A DNA stretch of 64,000 nt from Azolla caroliniana. Lineage: Eukaryota > Polypodiophyta. The notes under the pieces were generated by a model that was not told where the DNA came from, searched no databases, and worked only from the letters and a program-made list of their open reading frames with translations. The translations under genes and the position numbers were made by a program. Shown here piece after piece: positions 25,301-36,452 of the stretch (positions within the stretch are counted from its first letter, which is position 1; every line of letters begins with the position of its first letter). The DNA lies in NCBI GenBank assembly GCA_043228905.1, contig JBHGNT010000014.1:17918001-17982000 (forward strand), written 5' to 3'.

Positions 25301-26445
25301 TGGTATGCCGGTTGAAGAAGAGCCTTTACGGACTGAAGCAGGCTCCCCGGCAATGGTACCGGAAGTTCGACTCTTTCATGACCGACGAAGGGTACCACAA
25401 AACGCAGTCCGATCACTGCGTGTTTGTGAAGAAGTTCGAAGGAGGAGACTTTCTAATACTCCTCCTGTACGTGGACGACATGTTGATCGTCGGACGGGAC
25501 CAGGTCAAGATACGGATGCTGAAGAAAGCGCTTCACCGAACCTTCTCAATGAAGGACCTGGGTCCGGCGAGGCAAATACTAGGGATGCACATCATCCGGG
25601 ACCGGAAGAAGAAGCGGTTGTGGCTGTCACAGGAGAAGTACGTGACAAAGGTGCTTCACCGGTTCAACATGTCGGAAGCAAGACCGGTCGGGTCAACCCT
25701 CCCGGCAAACTGCAAGTTGTCCAGCAAGCAAAGCCCCAAGACAAAGGCTGAGAAGGAGGACATGATGAAAGTACCATATGCCTCTGCCGTCGGAAGCTTG
25801 ATGTACGCAATGGTGTGTACAAGACCGGACATAGGATATGCAGTCGGAGTGGTGAGCCGGTACATGAGCAATCCCGGCAAAGAACACTGGAACGCGGCCA
25901 AGTGGATACTCCGATACCTGAAGGGCACGGCAAACGTGTGCCTCCGATTCGGCTCCGGTAAGCCCGAACTCGACGGCTTTACCGATTCGGATATGTCGGC
26001 TGATGCAGATACCAGCCGGTCCACATCAGGGTATGTGATGACGTATGCAGGGGGAGCTGTTTCGTGGCAGTCGAGGCTGCAGAAGACGGTTGCACTGTCA
26101 ACCATGGAGGCGGAGTACATGGCGGCTGTTGAAGCCGGCAAGGAAATGATATGGATGAAGGACTTCATTAGAGAGCTCGGTATCCGGCAGGAGGAGTACC
26201 GACTCTACTGCGACAGTCAGAGTGCCATCCACCTTGCGAAGAACGCGGCCTATCACTCCCGGACGAAGCACATCCAGCGAAGATATCACTGGATCCGGGA
26301 AAGGATAGAAGACCATGAGTTCGTGCTGACGAAGATCCACACTGACGAGAACGGGTCAGATATGCTGACCAAAGTGCTCACACCCGACAAGCTGGAAGCG
26401 TGCCGGAAGAGGGTCGGACTGGAAAGACATCCCATGCCAAAGTGA
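22372..26445 (+). CDS. Copia 1 gag-pol polyprotein, intact, 1,357 residues
   Basis: A single open frame from ATG 22372, chosen because it follows the primer site directly and has a counterpart in copia 3. Domains in order: UBN2-type gag; zinc knuckle [14 protein letters not shown] from residue 233; aspartic protease [12 protein letters not shown] with catalytic Asp320; integrase with an HKRLCH...CTDC zinc-binding region and catalytic Asp509, Asp571 and Glu606 (35-residue D-E spacing); reverse transcriptase with YVDDM at 1033-1037; and RNase H with TDSD and MEAEY near the C terminus. All catalytic residues I can check are present. The polyprotein is cleaved by its own protease; RT and RNase H copy the RNA and integrase inserts the DNA. 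Length is normal for a plant copia element. Confidence 0.95.
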   Translation: MEGGSSGEPGMMVLNAQNYADWKIKMEDLLIVRDLYEPIDRSEIPKGVLETEWRLLNRKAVATIRQYVDVSVLQHVANDTNAYEMWQKLSGLYERKNALNRTSLMRKIVNLKYRDGESMMEHVSTFMGFVNQLAAIKFPLEDAMQAIMLMCTLPESWENLVVTLSTSCTEDNLSLQTVKTSILNEEARRRDKEPASDPKMLLTESDRGRQRNRSPQRREKSGTRSQSRGRPTCFHCGKPGHFRKNCRHYRKDNGADDTDSKKSSERNGAYRGATDRNGLDRRGQDRKGTTALAASEEEIMLITEEGELNIAGDETTWVVDSGASFHLTPERRYFSSYTAGEHGCVRMGNEGTCRIAGIGDVWLTTSTGCKMLLKDIRHVPEVRLNLISAGRLDDEGYTGSIRNCVMKFSKGSLIVARARKVNTLYLMNAWLCPEELNVAADTAGELWHKRLCHMSEKGMKRLAEDNLIPVKHVHLEKCTDCLAGKQNRTSFHSRPPTRRSAPLELVHTDVCQVETKSHGGAQYFVTIIDDHSQKLWTAPLKTKDQVLCVFKELHARVERESGKKLKAIRADNGGEYRGQFEEYCRSKGIRLEFTVPKTPKLNGLAERMNRTIMERVRSMLAHAKLPKGFWAEAMSTATYVINRSPSVPLDGDTPQRVWTGREVSYRHLKVFGCLAYVHVAKDRRGKLDPKTRPCIFLGYGDDVFGYRVWDPVDKKIFRSRDIIFMEDKTLADWESEKKMKSSKSTGEDQLYEEQSRPARDRLALEDPAEDGEETEPAEEDETDTGTGPDPGMDSDEEETEEPVTEAPEWRYPLRERRAPRIFPEPEHVLLTDEGEPESFEEAKLDTHSRRWLSAMQEEMDSLHENHTYELVELPKGKRALRNKWVFKLKPGDAGNPPRYKARIVVKGFQQKKGVDFDEIFAPVVKMTSIRTVLSIVASMDLEVEQMDVKTTFLHGDLEEEIYMQQLEGFEKKGKEHLVCRLKKSLYGLKQAPRQWYRKFDSFMTDEGYHKTQSDHCVFVKKFEGGDFLILLLYVDDMLIVGRDQVKIRMLKKALHRTFSMKDLGPARQILGMHIIRDRKKKRLWLSQEKYVTKVLHRFNMSEARPVGSTLPANCKLSSKQSPKTKAEKEDMMKVPYASAVGSLMYAMVCTRPDIGYAVGVVSRYMSNPGKEHWNAAKWILRYLKGTANVCLRFGSGKPELDGFTDSDMSADADTSRSTSGYVMTYAGGAVSWQSRLQKTVALSTMEAEYMAAVEAGKEMIWMKDFIRELGIRQEEYRLYCDSQSAIHLAKNAAYHSRTKHIQRRYHWIRERIEDHEFVLTKIHTDENGSDMLTKVLTPDKLEACRKRVGLERHPMPK

Positions 26446-26455
26446 AGGGGGAGTT
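26446..26455 (+). other. Copia 1 polypurine tract
   Basis: Aagggggagt-type purine run directly before the 3' LTR, the plus-strand DNA primer. The same run precedes the 3' LTRs of copia 2 and copia 3. Confidence 0.8.
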
Positions 26456-27026
26456 TGTTGGGATTACGGTCCCTCCGGATGGGATGGTCGGATGTCCGGG
26501 AATCGGGAATGAAGACCCGGTTCCGGATCTGGATGATGAATGTACCCGGAGAGAGATCCGGATGCGGGGACATATTTGTGAATGTGTTTGCCAAGGCCCC
26601 TTGAGGCTATATTTGTAAATAGCCCGAAAGTCATATGTGTATAAATATGACTTAGGGCAAACAGTTTTGTAGTTGTTGCTCATTTTTCTGTTTTCCACTT
26701 AGAGGGAGCGAAGTGAGAGCAGCCGAGAGAGAGAGTGAGAGAGAGAGAGAGAGAAAGGAAGAGGTCGACGCCTCTATGTAATACCGCCGCCTGTGGCGAG
26801 GACAGCGAGCTCAAGGTCATCGCCTTGCAGCTCGCCATTGTACATTCCCTGTGTATAGTGATAGTTGGAGTCTTGCACTCCCGTGGTTTTTCCCGTCTAG
26901 GGTTTTCCACGCTAAACCCTGTGCATTCGAGTCTCCCTCTGTGTTTTCGATTTACTGCTGCATTGATTCGTGTTTCCTCGGTTGTGGCCGAGAGGTGAAG
27001 GTTTTGGAAAGCGTCAATTTCTAACA
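26456..27026 (+). repeat. Copia 1 3' LTR
   Basis: 571 bp, nearly identical to the 5' LTR apart from one missing 27-bp U3 unit and about five substitutions. It is followed by the target duplication TGAAG. Confidence 0.95.
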
Positions 27027-27031
27027 TGAAG

Positions 27032-27300
27032 TTAGGCAAAATGTTTGCAAGGATGTGATCTTTTCCTTTGCAAAGGATGCCCTTAAAGTCGAATTCAATG
27101 ACGATCATGATTTGTCAAGATGTTCTCCCAGTGTATTAGAGTGCTTAGTAATCCATAAATAGAAAAAGAAATGGCATGCTCACAAAGTTGCATAATACCA
27201 GGTTTAGTTGTCAATTGGTAAAAGGTTGTGAGAAAATCAATATTGTTGTCCACTTGTTCAATTAGGACAACGCTCGCTGTGAAGCGAGACACATTTGTAT
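27032..27300 (-). pseudogene. Decayed Ty3/gypsy relic, RNase H end
   Basis: On the minus strand, short frames read HWENILTNHDRH and then, after stops, FDFKGILCKGKDHILANILP. The second resembles the C-terminal end of Ty3/gypsy RNase H (F-x-Y-x-KGKxNxxADxLSR type). It is the 5'-ward continuation of the relic at 21,170-21,742. Copia 1 separates the two halves. Confidence 0.45.
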
Positions 27301-27860
27301 GGATTTGGAATTCCTTGCTTTCAGTCTTTGTGACTTTAGGATGGGTGCCCTATACAAACAACCCTTTGATGATCCAAAGGCTTTTGTCTAATCTTCTCTT
27401 GTTTTGAACAATTTCATCATCCCATAAAATGGTCTTGCTTTTTCTGTGAACCATTGATAATAGTGACCATATCCCAACATCATTCTTGTTATTTCTCATT
27501 AGTTGGGATTGTCAATGGTAATCTTGAGTATCAGTTTAAGTTGGCTTTTAGTATTAGTGTTGCCATCCTTGGATACTTACACATGTCCCATTTTAAGGAT
27601 GTGCTTAACCCAAATTTGACACTTGGGGGGGGGGGGGGGGGGGGTTCAAGGACAATTGATATTCATGACTTTTCTTTAAAATATTCCTTATGTGGATGAT
27701 GTGTTCACTCAACTTAGAGCTAAAGCGTCACTCCTCTAGAGATGACTACGTGTCTTTCTTGAGGTTTGAGGAGAAAATGTTGACTATGCTCGCCTACATG
27801 ACAATATTTTTGTAGTTGTTGATGTTGATGGTGTTGCTCATTCACACACACACACACACA

Positions 27861-27909
<49 letters not shown>

Positions 27910-29109
27910 CTTCCCTCCCTCCGTCTCTCTTATTATCATTATTACTCAATTTCTTTATTAATTCCTTGTATTCATTATGCTATTAAGCCTCCTAAACTAT
28001 CTCAAAGATATTTTTGTCCATAGATGATCATAAAGAAGTTGTCTATAGGTTACATTTACCAAACATGAAGATGTATCCATCCACTATTCCATAATAGGAG
28101 ACTAAGGAAGTGTCTATTAGATAAAGAAAATGTCATAAATGATATGGTGGAAATGAAAAATCCTTTAGTAGTTGATTCAAGGTCGAGGGTAATCCTTGAT
28201 GTCCACCAACAAAAACTGAGGAATGGTGCTTCAAAAGAAGGTTGTTTATCTAATGCTACATGGGAATCTAACTTTTGGTCAATGTTAGTAGACGAAAGAA
28301 GTGACTCTCAAGAATCTAACTTTTGTTCAATGTTACTAGATGAAGAGGACATAATAAATTGTGTTGCGGAATTGTTGATTTCTTTAGTACTGGACTCAAT
28401 GTTGGGCCATATCCAGCGAGTTCTTTACCCAATGCTACTTGTAAAATTTGTCCAACTTTTGTGTCTTGGAAAAGTTGTTCTTTATTTGGAGTTCCTTGGG
28501 AATCTGAGAGCAAGTTGTGAAAGGCATTTCCAAATTTAATTATCAACATGACTAAAAGTGTCATGGGGGGCATCCTAAGATGTAGCATAGACAATATTAC
28601 ATGTGACTATTGATTGAATGTGGACAAGTTAAACTCATACACATATACAACCAATGTTATGTTGAGTTCTACATTTAGCTACTTTAATTCAGCAACTTAT
28701 CTTGAGAAGACCATAATCATAACCAAGCTACAACTCATATGTTTCTTTAAAAACGGGATGATTTCCATACATTGTTGTTGAAGTTGCTTTCTATTTCAAG
28801 CGGAAAGCTTGCAAATGTTTGTCCTTCAAAGATTTGTGACTCAACCATTCTTGACAAGTCTATTCATATATTGTTTAAATTGTATTGGAGTCAAAATATC
28901 TATGTAAGCATTCCAATCTAATACGAACTGCATTATTATGAATTAGAGTAGTCTAGTATGGGCCAATTGAATAGAGATTAACTTTACAAATGTTCATGGA
29001 AGGGTTCCTTATGTATCAATTAAAGACCCGTAGGGTCTTTTCCTTTGTCCAATGGCTCAAATATATACCCAAAGAATACACTTTAAGTTGGAACTTGTGT
29101 TTATGATTC
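27301..29109. other. Intergenic between copia 1 and the receptor-like gene
   Basis: No gene is recognised. It contains a run of about 18 G at 27627-27644 and a (ca)n(ct)n microsatellite at 27844-27905. A 131-codon plus-strand frame (28144-28539) has an internal 48-bp repeat (28263 and 28311) but no recognisable domain. The last part next to 29109 probably holds the 3' UTR of the minus-strand receptor gene. Confidence 0.5.
27844..27905. repeat. (CA)n(CT)n microsatellite
   Basis: A run of ca repeats passes directly into ct repeats, followed by ccctcc-type pyrimidine DNA. Confidence 0.95.
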
Positions 29110-32100
29110 TTACAATGCAAAGCTCGTATTATTATTCATGCTAGAGCCATTACCATGGATATCAAAACTTTTGTTAGGTACAAGATGAGAATCATCTGAG
29201 CTGATATCTGACGAATCCCCCCTTTGTTGAGCAATGGTTTGATTAACTTTCTCCTTCTTTTCATCAGATTTCGGCCCAGTACTTGGCTCATTTACATATG
29301 ACGCAAAAGATCTAACGAGGCCCACCCCTCTCGACGACCACGATTCAACCGTAGAAGAATCAGTATGAGAACCCTCACGACAAAACCGTAGTAGTAACGT
29401 AAGCATGTAGATTGTAAGGCTACCAAATGATGTTGCACCAGTTATCAAAAAGAGACCCCAAAAGCTATCTAAGTTTAGATGGTTCGATTCAACTTGGTTG
29501 GTTTCGGCATTGCATGGGCGACTATCTATCCATAGATCATGGATCCTCTGTAATTCTCCATTTTCAGCCATTCTGAGGATAGCTGTTGACATGTCGACAG
29601 CCAACACCGACTCCTTCGGGAAGGCCTGTTAAATTTTACAAAAGTTTATGCTCAAAGAAACAAATGAAAAACAATTCTTAATCATAAACATGTTGCAAAG
29701 GTAGGGTAGGGCAAGAATTATTTCTGGGATTTAGAAACCTCCTCTAATCTCTACACTCTAAATTCTATATTGCAACCCCTAAATATGTAGCTCCCAAATG
29801 TTCAGTCAGGTCTTGCTTGAGAATATCATAACCATAGCGACAAGAAAACATATGATATTTAAAAAGTTTAGAAACATGTGAAGTGTGTAAACAATAGTAG
29901 AATTTCAAGTTTTTCCCAAAAACAATAATTGTGTCCACATTTGCATATTTTGTTTTAGGTTTTTTCCACCGTAGGGTTCTAAATTCTTAGGCTGATAAAA
30001 GAAACAACAGTTGGGCCACATGGGGATGATACCTAGTCTCAATCGTTCTCCATGTGCATCCTTCTATGTTGCCAAGACTCAAGTGTAATAAAAACACATG
30101 AATCAAGTTGTTGGGCGAAGTGTCTCTAAGACACCTCCAAGTTTGCAAAATACCAAAATACCCTTAGGTTTGCAAAATTTATTTGCTCGAATACCCCCCA
30201 ATAGCACAAAAAATTTACTATGAGCAAAGGGATGTATTCTGGTAAAACATTTTAAAAACTTTGATCTATTCTAGTAATACGGAAAACATTTCGCAGTATT
30301 TTTCGGTAACATTTACTAATACAGAAACAGTAAAAAGAAAAGGTTACTTACAAAACCCCATCCACCTTGACTGAACTCTTGGCCAGCTATGGTGAATCCA
30401 CAATGGGCGTCCAGAAAGATTTGTACATAGGGAAGTTCATCAACCACAGCGGCAACACCTCCTCTATCGGGACCCAACTTCAGTGCATTTGCATAATCAG
30501 TCATCGTCACCAAAGGTTTCAGCCTTTCCTTCTGTATATTGATGCTAATCAGATAATCCAGTACAAATGATCCCCTTTGATAACCCACAGGAACGTTGCT
30601 CATTTGTAAGCTACTAATGCCTTGAATCGTTGGACTCAGTTGTTCCACGGTGAGGATCGACGTTAAGTTTGCAGTGTAACTTGACGTGATGACAAGCACG
30701 ACAAAAAGCCATACAAGCAGGACACATCTTCCCAATGTACTCTTTGTTTTCTCATCTATCATAAAAAAGCATACTCCTAGTTTAGAAAAAAAAAAAATGT
30801 TGAAATCATCGGAGAACCAAAATGTTATGTAAGAACCCACTTTGTTGAAGGGTTTTGAAAGTGGGCACTTACTTTGGGAGAAGAACAGTGTCGAGAAAGT
30901 AAACCTGCACTTGAAAAGTCGGAAATTAGGTCCACCATTGCAGTTCCTTAACAAGTTGCAGAAAAAATATGTGCATTCACAAAACATATTTTATTATTTC
31001 TCGGGCCTTCATATAGATATAGATATAGATATCCGATACACACATTACCAACTCAATGGCAACCACCATTTATGACCGACTGACCACCACCAATCGGCAA
31101 AAACAACAAAATTTACTTTCTGATACGGTGGGAGAGTGTGTGTGTGTGTGTGTGCATGTGTTGTAGACAGCATAGACCTATTGTCAGAAATTTACTCACC
31201 ATAGGACGGTTACGGCTTGTTTTTTCGGATGGCCTTGGAAATCTTGATTCTTCTTGTGTTCGAGCATCCAGATAACCATCCCAGTCAAAATAAAGAATGC
31301 AAGAATTGTCAACCACATGCTTGTTGTGAAAGGCCTAAGAAATGCCCATGCATTGGTGGAATGCGATTCTCTCTCCAGTACAACTACTACAAGTCCAGAC
31401 TCTATGTAGGGTTGTGAGAAGTCTACCATAGCCATGCGTTTTGTTGTGATCGTAACATCACCCACTACTGCATCATACACCTGAAAAATGTTGCAAAGAA
31501 GGATTTGATTTGTTTTGAAAAAATGCATTGCCAGTGCCTAAATCCAAGGAAATGGACCAAATTCACATATTATTAGAGTGCTATATATATACATACACAC
31601 ACACACTTGAGGATCCAAGTGTAATGTATACTGATGATATGTATGCATGCATATATCATGTCATATATGATTAAAGCTAGAAGGTCCATCACATTGACAT
31701 AATAAAACGTTTTCTCATTGCTGTGTTAGGGGTATAGTTTTACTTTTTCTCCTAATTCAAAGAAAAATTGATAAATGCATAGTTTTATCAAAATGAATTT
31801 AAAAACAAATTATCTGCTACCTACATTACCTTCTCTGCTAGAGCCTCAACCATATCATCATAAACTAGTGCTGTCTTGTCCCCATATAAAACAAATTCAT
31901 ATGGAACAAAGTAAGGGAGGTATTTGAGAGCATTCTGGAAAACATCAATACAAAAACCACTGAAACCACTTGAGTTTCCATTCTGACGCAAAATATGTTT
32001 GAATCCTGCTTTCTTTGGAACTGCTATTTGTAGCTGCCTTCCATTCTTGGGAAGAACCCATCCCCGAGGTTTTTCAGTGATGCTACCAGGCCATACAATC

Positions 32101-34680
32101 TGCATTGAAGAATTACGAAATTTTGTTGGGGATAAGAGCATATTGACATCTTCGCTACTATTTGTTCCTGGGGGAGAGAGAGATAGTTGTGTTTCATTTG
32201 TCCAATACCCTACCACGTTCAAGTTCTTTCCAACAATGTTTACGATTTCAAATGCCGATCGGATAAGGTCACCCTTTGAGCTTAATCGAACATCTCCAGA
32301 AGTGCCTACAAAATCTGTTTGCAATATATAGTCTCGGAGTAATGATCCGTCCTTAAGAACATTTAGCTGAGCTAGATCTGACCCATCTCCAATACCTTCT
32401 TGTGAAATCACTGGATCATTGAACGTGAAGTTCCTGCCTTCCTTAAGATAGTTCTTGAGTGCATAGGCAATAACCCACACTGAATCATATGCATAGAGAC
32501 CATAAATATGTGGATTAAGGGTAGATTGCAACGCCTCATTTTTCCACTTGGTAAGGAAAGCTTGAAACTGGTGCGAATGTGATGCATAATACGCACGTGT
32601 TCCTATAACACCTTGCAATGCTCCAAAGTTAAGATCTTCAAGGTTTGAAGAGTTCAGTGTTCCGATAGTCGAATCTGAGACAATCCAAACATAACCAGCA
32701 CTCATCATACCCAAGTATTTCGCCTCTGAGAAGAGTGAAAATGCAAGATATTGTGGCATATGAACAACAAAGATTCTTGTTTGGGTGGATGCGAGGTTGG
32801 ATAAGATGGTCCCAATCATCGTATTGTTGCTGGAAGGCAAAAGGGCAGCTTTTTGAATGATGTGGGACCCAAAATTCTCCAAAGCATCACCTAATGAAGT
32901 GATGGCATTTGTTCCGAAATCATCATCAGTATATATAGCAATAACTTGTCGCCATCCATAGTACGCAATGAAAGATGCGATGGCCTCCATTTGTAGTGCA
33001 TCACTATGTGCAATGCGGAAAAAATAGGGATATTGGAACTCTGATAGAGCGGGATCCGTTGCAGCAAATGTGACAATAGGAACTTTTGTTGCACTACCCA
33101 TAAATGCCACAAAGTGAGAGACTGATGAAGATTGTGGTCCTATTATGGCCACTACCTTCTGTTTAAGGAGTTCCAGCGCTGCCAACAAAAACAATATTCA
33201 AAAAGGAGATGACAAAACAAATTTAAGAATCATATACGAAATAACTCCAATCCCCAAATTTCATGTATACCACAAACACCCAACAATGGATTCATCACAT
33301 AGCACCCTCAGAGTTTACATCCTTTTATATAGCAACCCATAAAATGACCATCTGATTCAGAAACCTCAAAAATTTATCGATGATCAATGATGCAGCTTTA
33401 CCCATATAAACGTAGCATCAGAATCCATTGTTTTAGAATGATAAGCAATGATGAACACTTTTATAATCAGCCTTACTCATGTAAAAACCTAATCATTGTT
33501 TTCTAACAGCATATAGATGACTATTACTACAACTTAAATTCATGTGAGACCCTAAGGATTCATTGTTTTAATGACAACACATAGACTACCACTGATGCAA
33601 TCTTTTCATAAATAAATAAAAAAAGAAAACCTAGAAATTCATTGTTTTATAGCACCTCATAGATGAACATGCATGCAGCCCTATTATATAAAATCTTTTA
33701 TAATGAATGTATTCTATTGAGAATAACACATAGATGACTAATAATGCAGCCTTATCTAGCACCATCTAAAACTTAATTAAGGCTTTAAAAAAACATATAA
33801 AACCCTAAGAAGTCATAGAATACCCTATGAATTCATTCGTTTATAAAAACCAATATATGATTATTGATGTGTAATATCATCTAAGACCTCGTATAAACCG
33901 TCAGAATACATATGAGAGTAATAAACCCCTTTGAATTCATATAAAAACCCTCCAAAAGTTCTTATAAAACCGTTCACAACAAACCTTCAGATTTCATGAT
34001 TTGACAACAATGCATAGATCTCCATTGGTACAATCTTCTATATAAATCTCTGAGTTCATGTAAAACTTTCGGGGAAAAACCTTCAGAATTCAAGGTTTTA
34101 TAGAAAGACATGGATATCCATTATGCCAACCTTATCTATAACCCTCCTTATTCGTATAAAACTTTCCGGACAAAAACATTCAGAGATTATGGTTTCATAA
34201 CAACACATGGATGTCCTTTACAGCAAGCTTATCTATAACCCTCCCAATTCATATAAAACCCTCTGAATCATATATAAAACCTCCCCGAGTTCATATAAAA
34301 CCTTCAGAATGCATGTTTTGTTAACAACATATAGATGTTCATTACTGCAACCTTGTGTAAATCCTAAGAAAGTGGAGAGAAAAGAAACATGAAACCTTTA
34401 ATGGAAAAAATACTATACCTGAAGCAGCTCCTTGAAAGGCACTACAATTTGTGTCTAAAATATGAACCACAAGTTTTGAACCCTGGAGAAAACTCTGATT
34501 TCTATTGATATCATCGACCGCCATCTCTATGGCTTGTTTGGCAACGCTTCCAATCAATGTTCCATAAGAAACTAAAGCCCCTATATGGAGTTGTTTGGTG
34601 GTGGTATTCTCTGAGCTTACCATGGTTGAAAAGCTCATCAACATAATGGTGACATAGAAGTATAAAGATCTAGGTGCCAT
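29110..34680 (-). CDS. Glutamate receptor-like cation channel (GLR), six exons, 947 residues
   Basis: Exons on the minus strand: 34680-34419, 33178-31830, 31480-31200, 30904-30873 (only 32 bp), 30755-30352 and 29625-29110. All have GT-AG borders and the phases join to one frame of 948 codons including the stop. Plant GLRs are amino-acid-gated, Ca2+-permeable channels, mostly in plasma membrane or endomembranes. Visible parts: a signal peptide (about 1-23), a bilobed amino-terminal domain (IIGPQSS near 100), ligand-binding half S1 from about 458 (GFCIDVF), and [16 protein letters not shown] around 546-562. Helix M1 is at about 592-610. The pore region [15 protein letters not shown] and helix M3 with [11 protein letters not shown] follow. 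Then come S2 and M4 at about 829-856, with a polar Ser/Asp-rich tail of about 90 residues. Length and order match the family. I see no frameshift. Clade assignment needs a tree. Confidence 0.95.
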
Positions 34681-34988
34681 TGTTTACCTGTTCTTAATCA
34701 TATTGCTGCCAGTCTTCTTCTTCTTCTTTACCTGGATGTGGAAGAAAAAACAACAGTTCTAGTAGAATGGTTAATTATGTGAATATGCATTTCCACATAC
34801 AATTATGAGAAATTTATATTCATATGTGTGTGTGGTGTATACAATTATATTCATACAGGAACAGAGTTTTGAGCGACTAGTGAGGAAATGGCGAGAATTT
34901 TAATTACTGTTGATAGTATTATTGATGAAAAATGAGGAATATAAAACATGTAAATCAATATACATACATACAATGACACATACCTATA

Positions 34989-34998
34989 TGTATATATA
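34989..34998 (-). promoter_or_regulatory. Candidate TATA box of the GLR gene
   Basis: On the gene strand the word CTATATATA lies about 310 bp upstream of the start codon. It would imply a 5' UTR of roughly 270-280 bp. It is the best TATA-like word in the near upstream region, but there is no other support. Confidence 0.3.
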
Positions 34999-35004
34999 GG
35001 GGAG

Positions 35005-35216
35005 GATTTTGTCTCTACATCATATGCTCTAGAGGAGATGAAATTATTGTGTTTCTCAATAATTAAACTTTCAAGTAAAAAAGGAGGTTAAAAAAAGTTG
35101 GTGTCTTAAAGATTTTGTCTCTACATCATATGCTCTACTGGAGATGAATTTATTGTGTTTCTCAATAATTGAACTTTTAAGGAAAAAAGGAGGTTAAAAA
35201 AAGTTGGTATCTTAAA
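35005..35216. repeat. 106-bp tandem duplication upstream of GLR
   Basis: Two head-to-tail copies, 35005-35110 and 35111-35216, both beginning gattttgtctctacatcata and ending near gttggtrtcttaaa. They differ at only a few positions, so the duplication is young. They lie 325-535 bp upstream of the GLR start codon. Confidence 0.95.
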
Positions 35217-35294
35217 GATCAAAGTTTCTGGTTTTCGTATTTGTATAGAGAGATATAGATCAAGAAGTCACTTTTTTTTACCCCTTTTTTCTTT

Positions 35295-35607
35295 GGGAAA
35301 AGTACTAGGATACCCCTGGAAGTTTGTCTATTTACCAGAATGCCCCTAGAAGTTCCAAATTTACCAAACTACCCCAATGTCCAAAAAATTACACTTTATA
35401 AAGTAATTATACACTCAAATCTACAAGCTCTATTTACCAAAGATGGAAGAAATGGACCTGAACTAGCCCTATTTACGAAAGATTTGAGTGTATAATTACT
35501 GTATAAAGTGTAATTTTTTGGACGTAGGGGTAATTTGGTAAATTTGGAACTTCTAGGAGCATTCTGGTAAATAGAAGAACTTCCAGGGGTATCTTGGTAC
35601 TTTCCCC
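35295..35607. mobile_element. Fold-back MITE upstream of GLR
   Basis: A 313-bp inverted repeat. About 130 bp of the left arm (35295-35427) is repeated in reverse complement in the right arm (about 35474-35607), with few mismatches and a loop of about 46 bp. The outer ends are gggaaaagtacta and its near complement tggtactttcccc. Flanking ccccttttttcttt and cccctttttcttt could be a target duplication but overlap low-complexity DNA. There is no coding capacity, as expected of a non-autonomous element. The transposase superfamily is not assignable. Confidence 0.85.
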
Positions 35608-36363
35608 TTTTTCTTTTCCTCTGTTTATTTATTTATTTTAAACCTCATGTTTGTTGTTGCTTCTTCTCTTCTCTTACAAGGTAGTTGATGGGATACTTTT
35701 GTTGTAAATGACTTTGGTTAGAAAGACCAAAATTTTTGATCTACTTTGTTTGCTAACTAATGCGAAGTAGTGTTATTTGTTCGGGTAAAAACAAAAAAAC
35801 AAAAAAACTTTGCTTCTTCTCTCTTCTCTCTTCATCTTTCCTTCTTTTGTGGGTCAAAAGTCTTTAGTTTCTCCTTTTCTTGACACCGTAACCCTAATTT
35901 CTTCTTTTGTCACAATATTACCCATCACTCACTGAGAGAGACTACCTCCATCCTCCTGATAATCGATTGTTCCCATGCAACAAGCCAGACACCCGATGCT
36001 TCGTCGATCATAGTCCGGAGTGTGGTGCTTGAAATTCTATGGTGTGGTGCTTGAAATGGAACTCAACACTTATGTTGAGGTCAAGACATACAAGCCACGA
36101 GCATTGAGCAAAGTAGGATATGGACAAATAACCTCTATGACTAATCATGAATGTGGATGCTTACTCTCTTCCACTTGCCTCAAACACCGACATCAACGAG
36201 GTAATCAGACTACATCCAACATTACCTCCAGTCACATTATTTTTCAAGTTGATAACATAACCTTTTATGTGAATTTCATGTAGGTTAATCCATCTATCTT
36301 CTCAATGCCAGAATGGTTTTTCCACGCAATAAGGCTTCTCCCTCCCTCCCTCCCTCCCTCCCT

Positions 36364-36424
<61 letters not shown>

Positions 36425-36452
36425 CCCCCCCCCCCCCCTCTCCCTCTCTCTC
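35608..36452. other. Intergenic with CCT/CT/poly-C low-complexity tract
   Basis: No gene is recognised. 36341-36450 is a simple-sequence tract: (ccct)n, then (ct)n, then a run of about 17 C, then ct-rich DNA. A segment at 36295-36340 (tctcaatgccagaatgg and following) is repeated in diverged form at 43805-43850, on the far side of LINE A. Confidence 0.6.

Larger units (their letters stand above)
21743..27026 (+). mobile_element. Copia 1: complete Ty1/copia LTR retrotransposon (family A)
   Basis: The element has two LTRs (21743-22340 and 26456-27026), a primer-binding site complementary to initiator tRNA-Met, one uninterrupted gag-pol frame, a polypurine tract and a 5-bp target duplication TGAAG (21738-21742 and 27027-27031). 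The LTRs begin TGTTGGG and end CTAACA. They differ by only a handful of substitutions plus one 27-bp repeat unit, so the insertion is recent. Gag-protease-integrase-RT-RNase H order places it in Ty1/copia; motifs resemble the Tnt1-like (Tork) group. It may still be able to transpose. Confidence 0.95.

Noticed and set aside
23934-26168. Long antisense frames over copia 1 (and the matching ones over copia 3)
   Set aside because: GC-rich coding DNA keeps antisense frames open. The sense frames carry all protein motifs.
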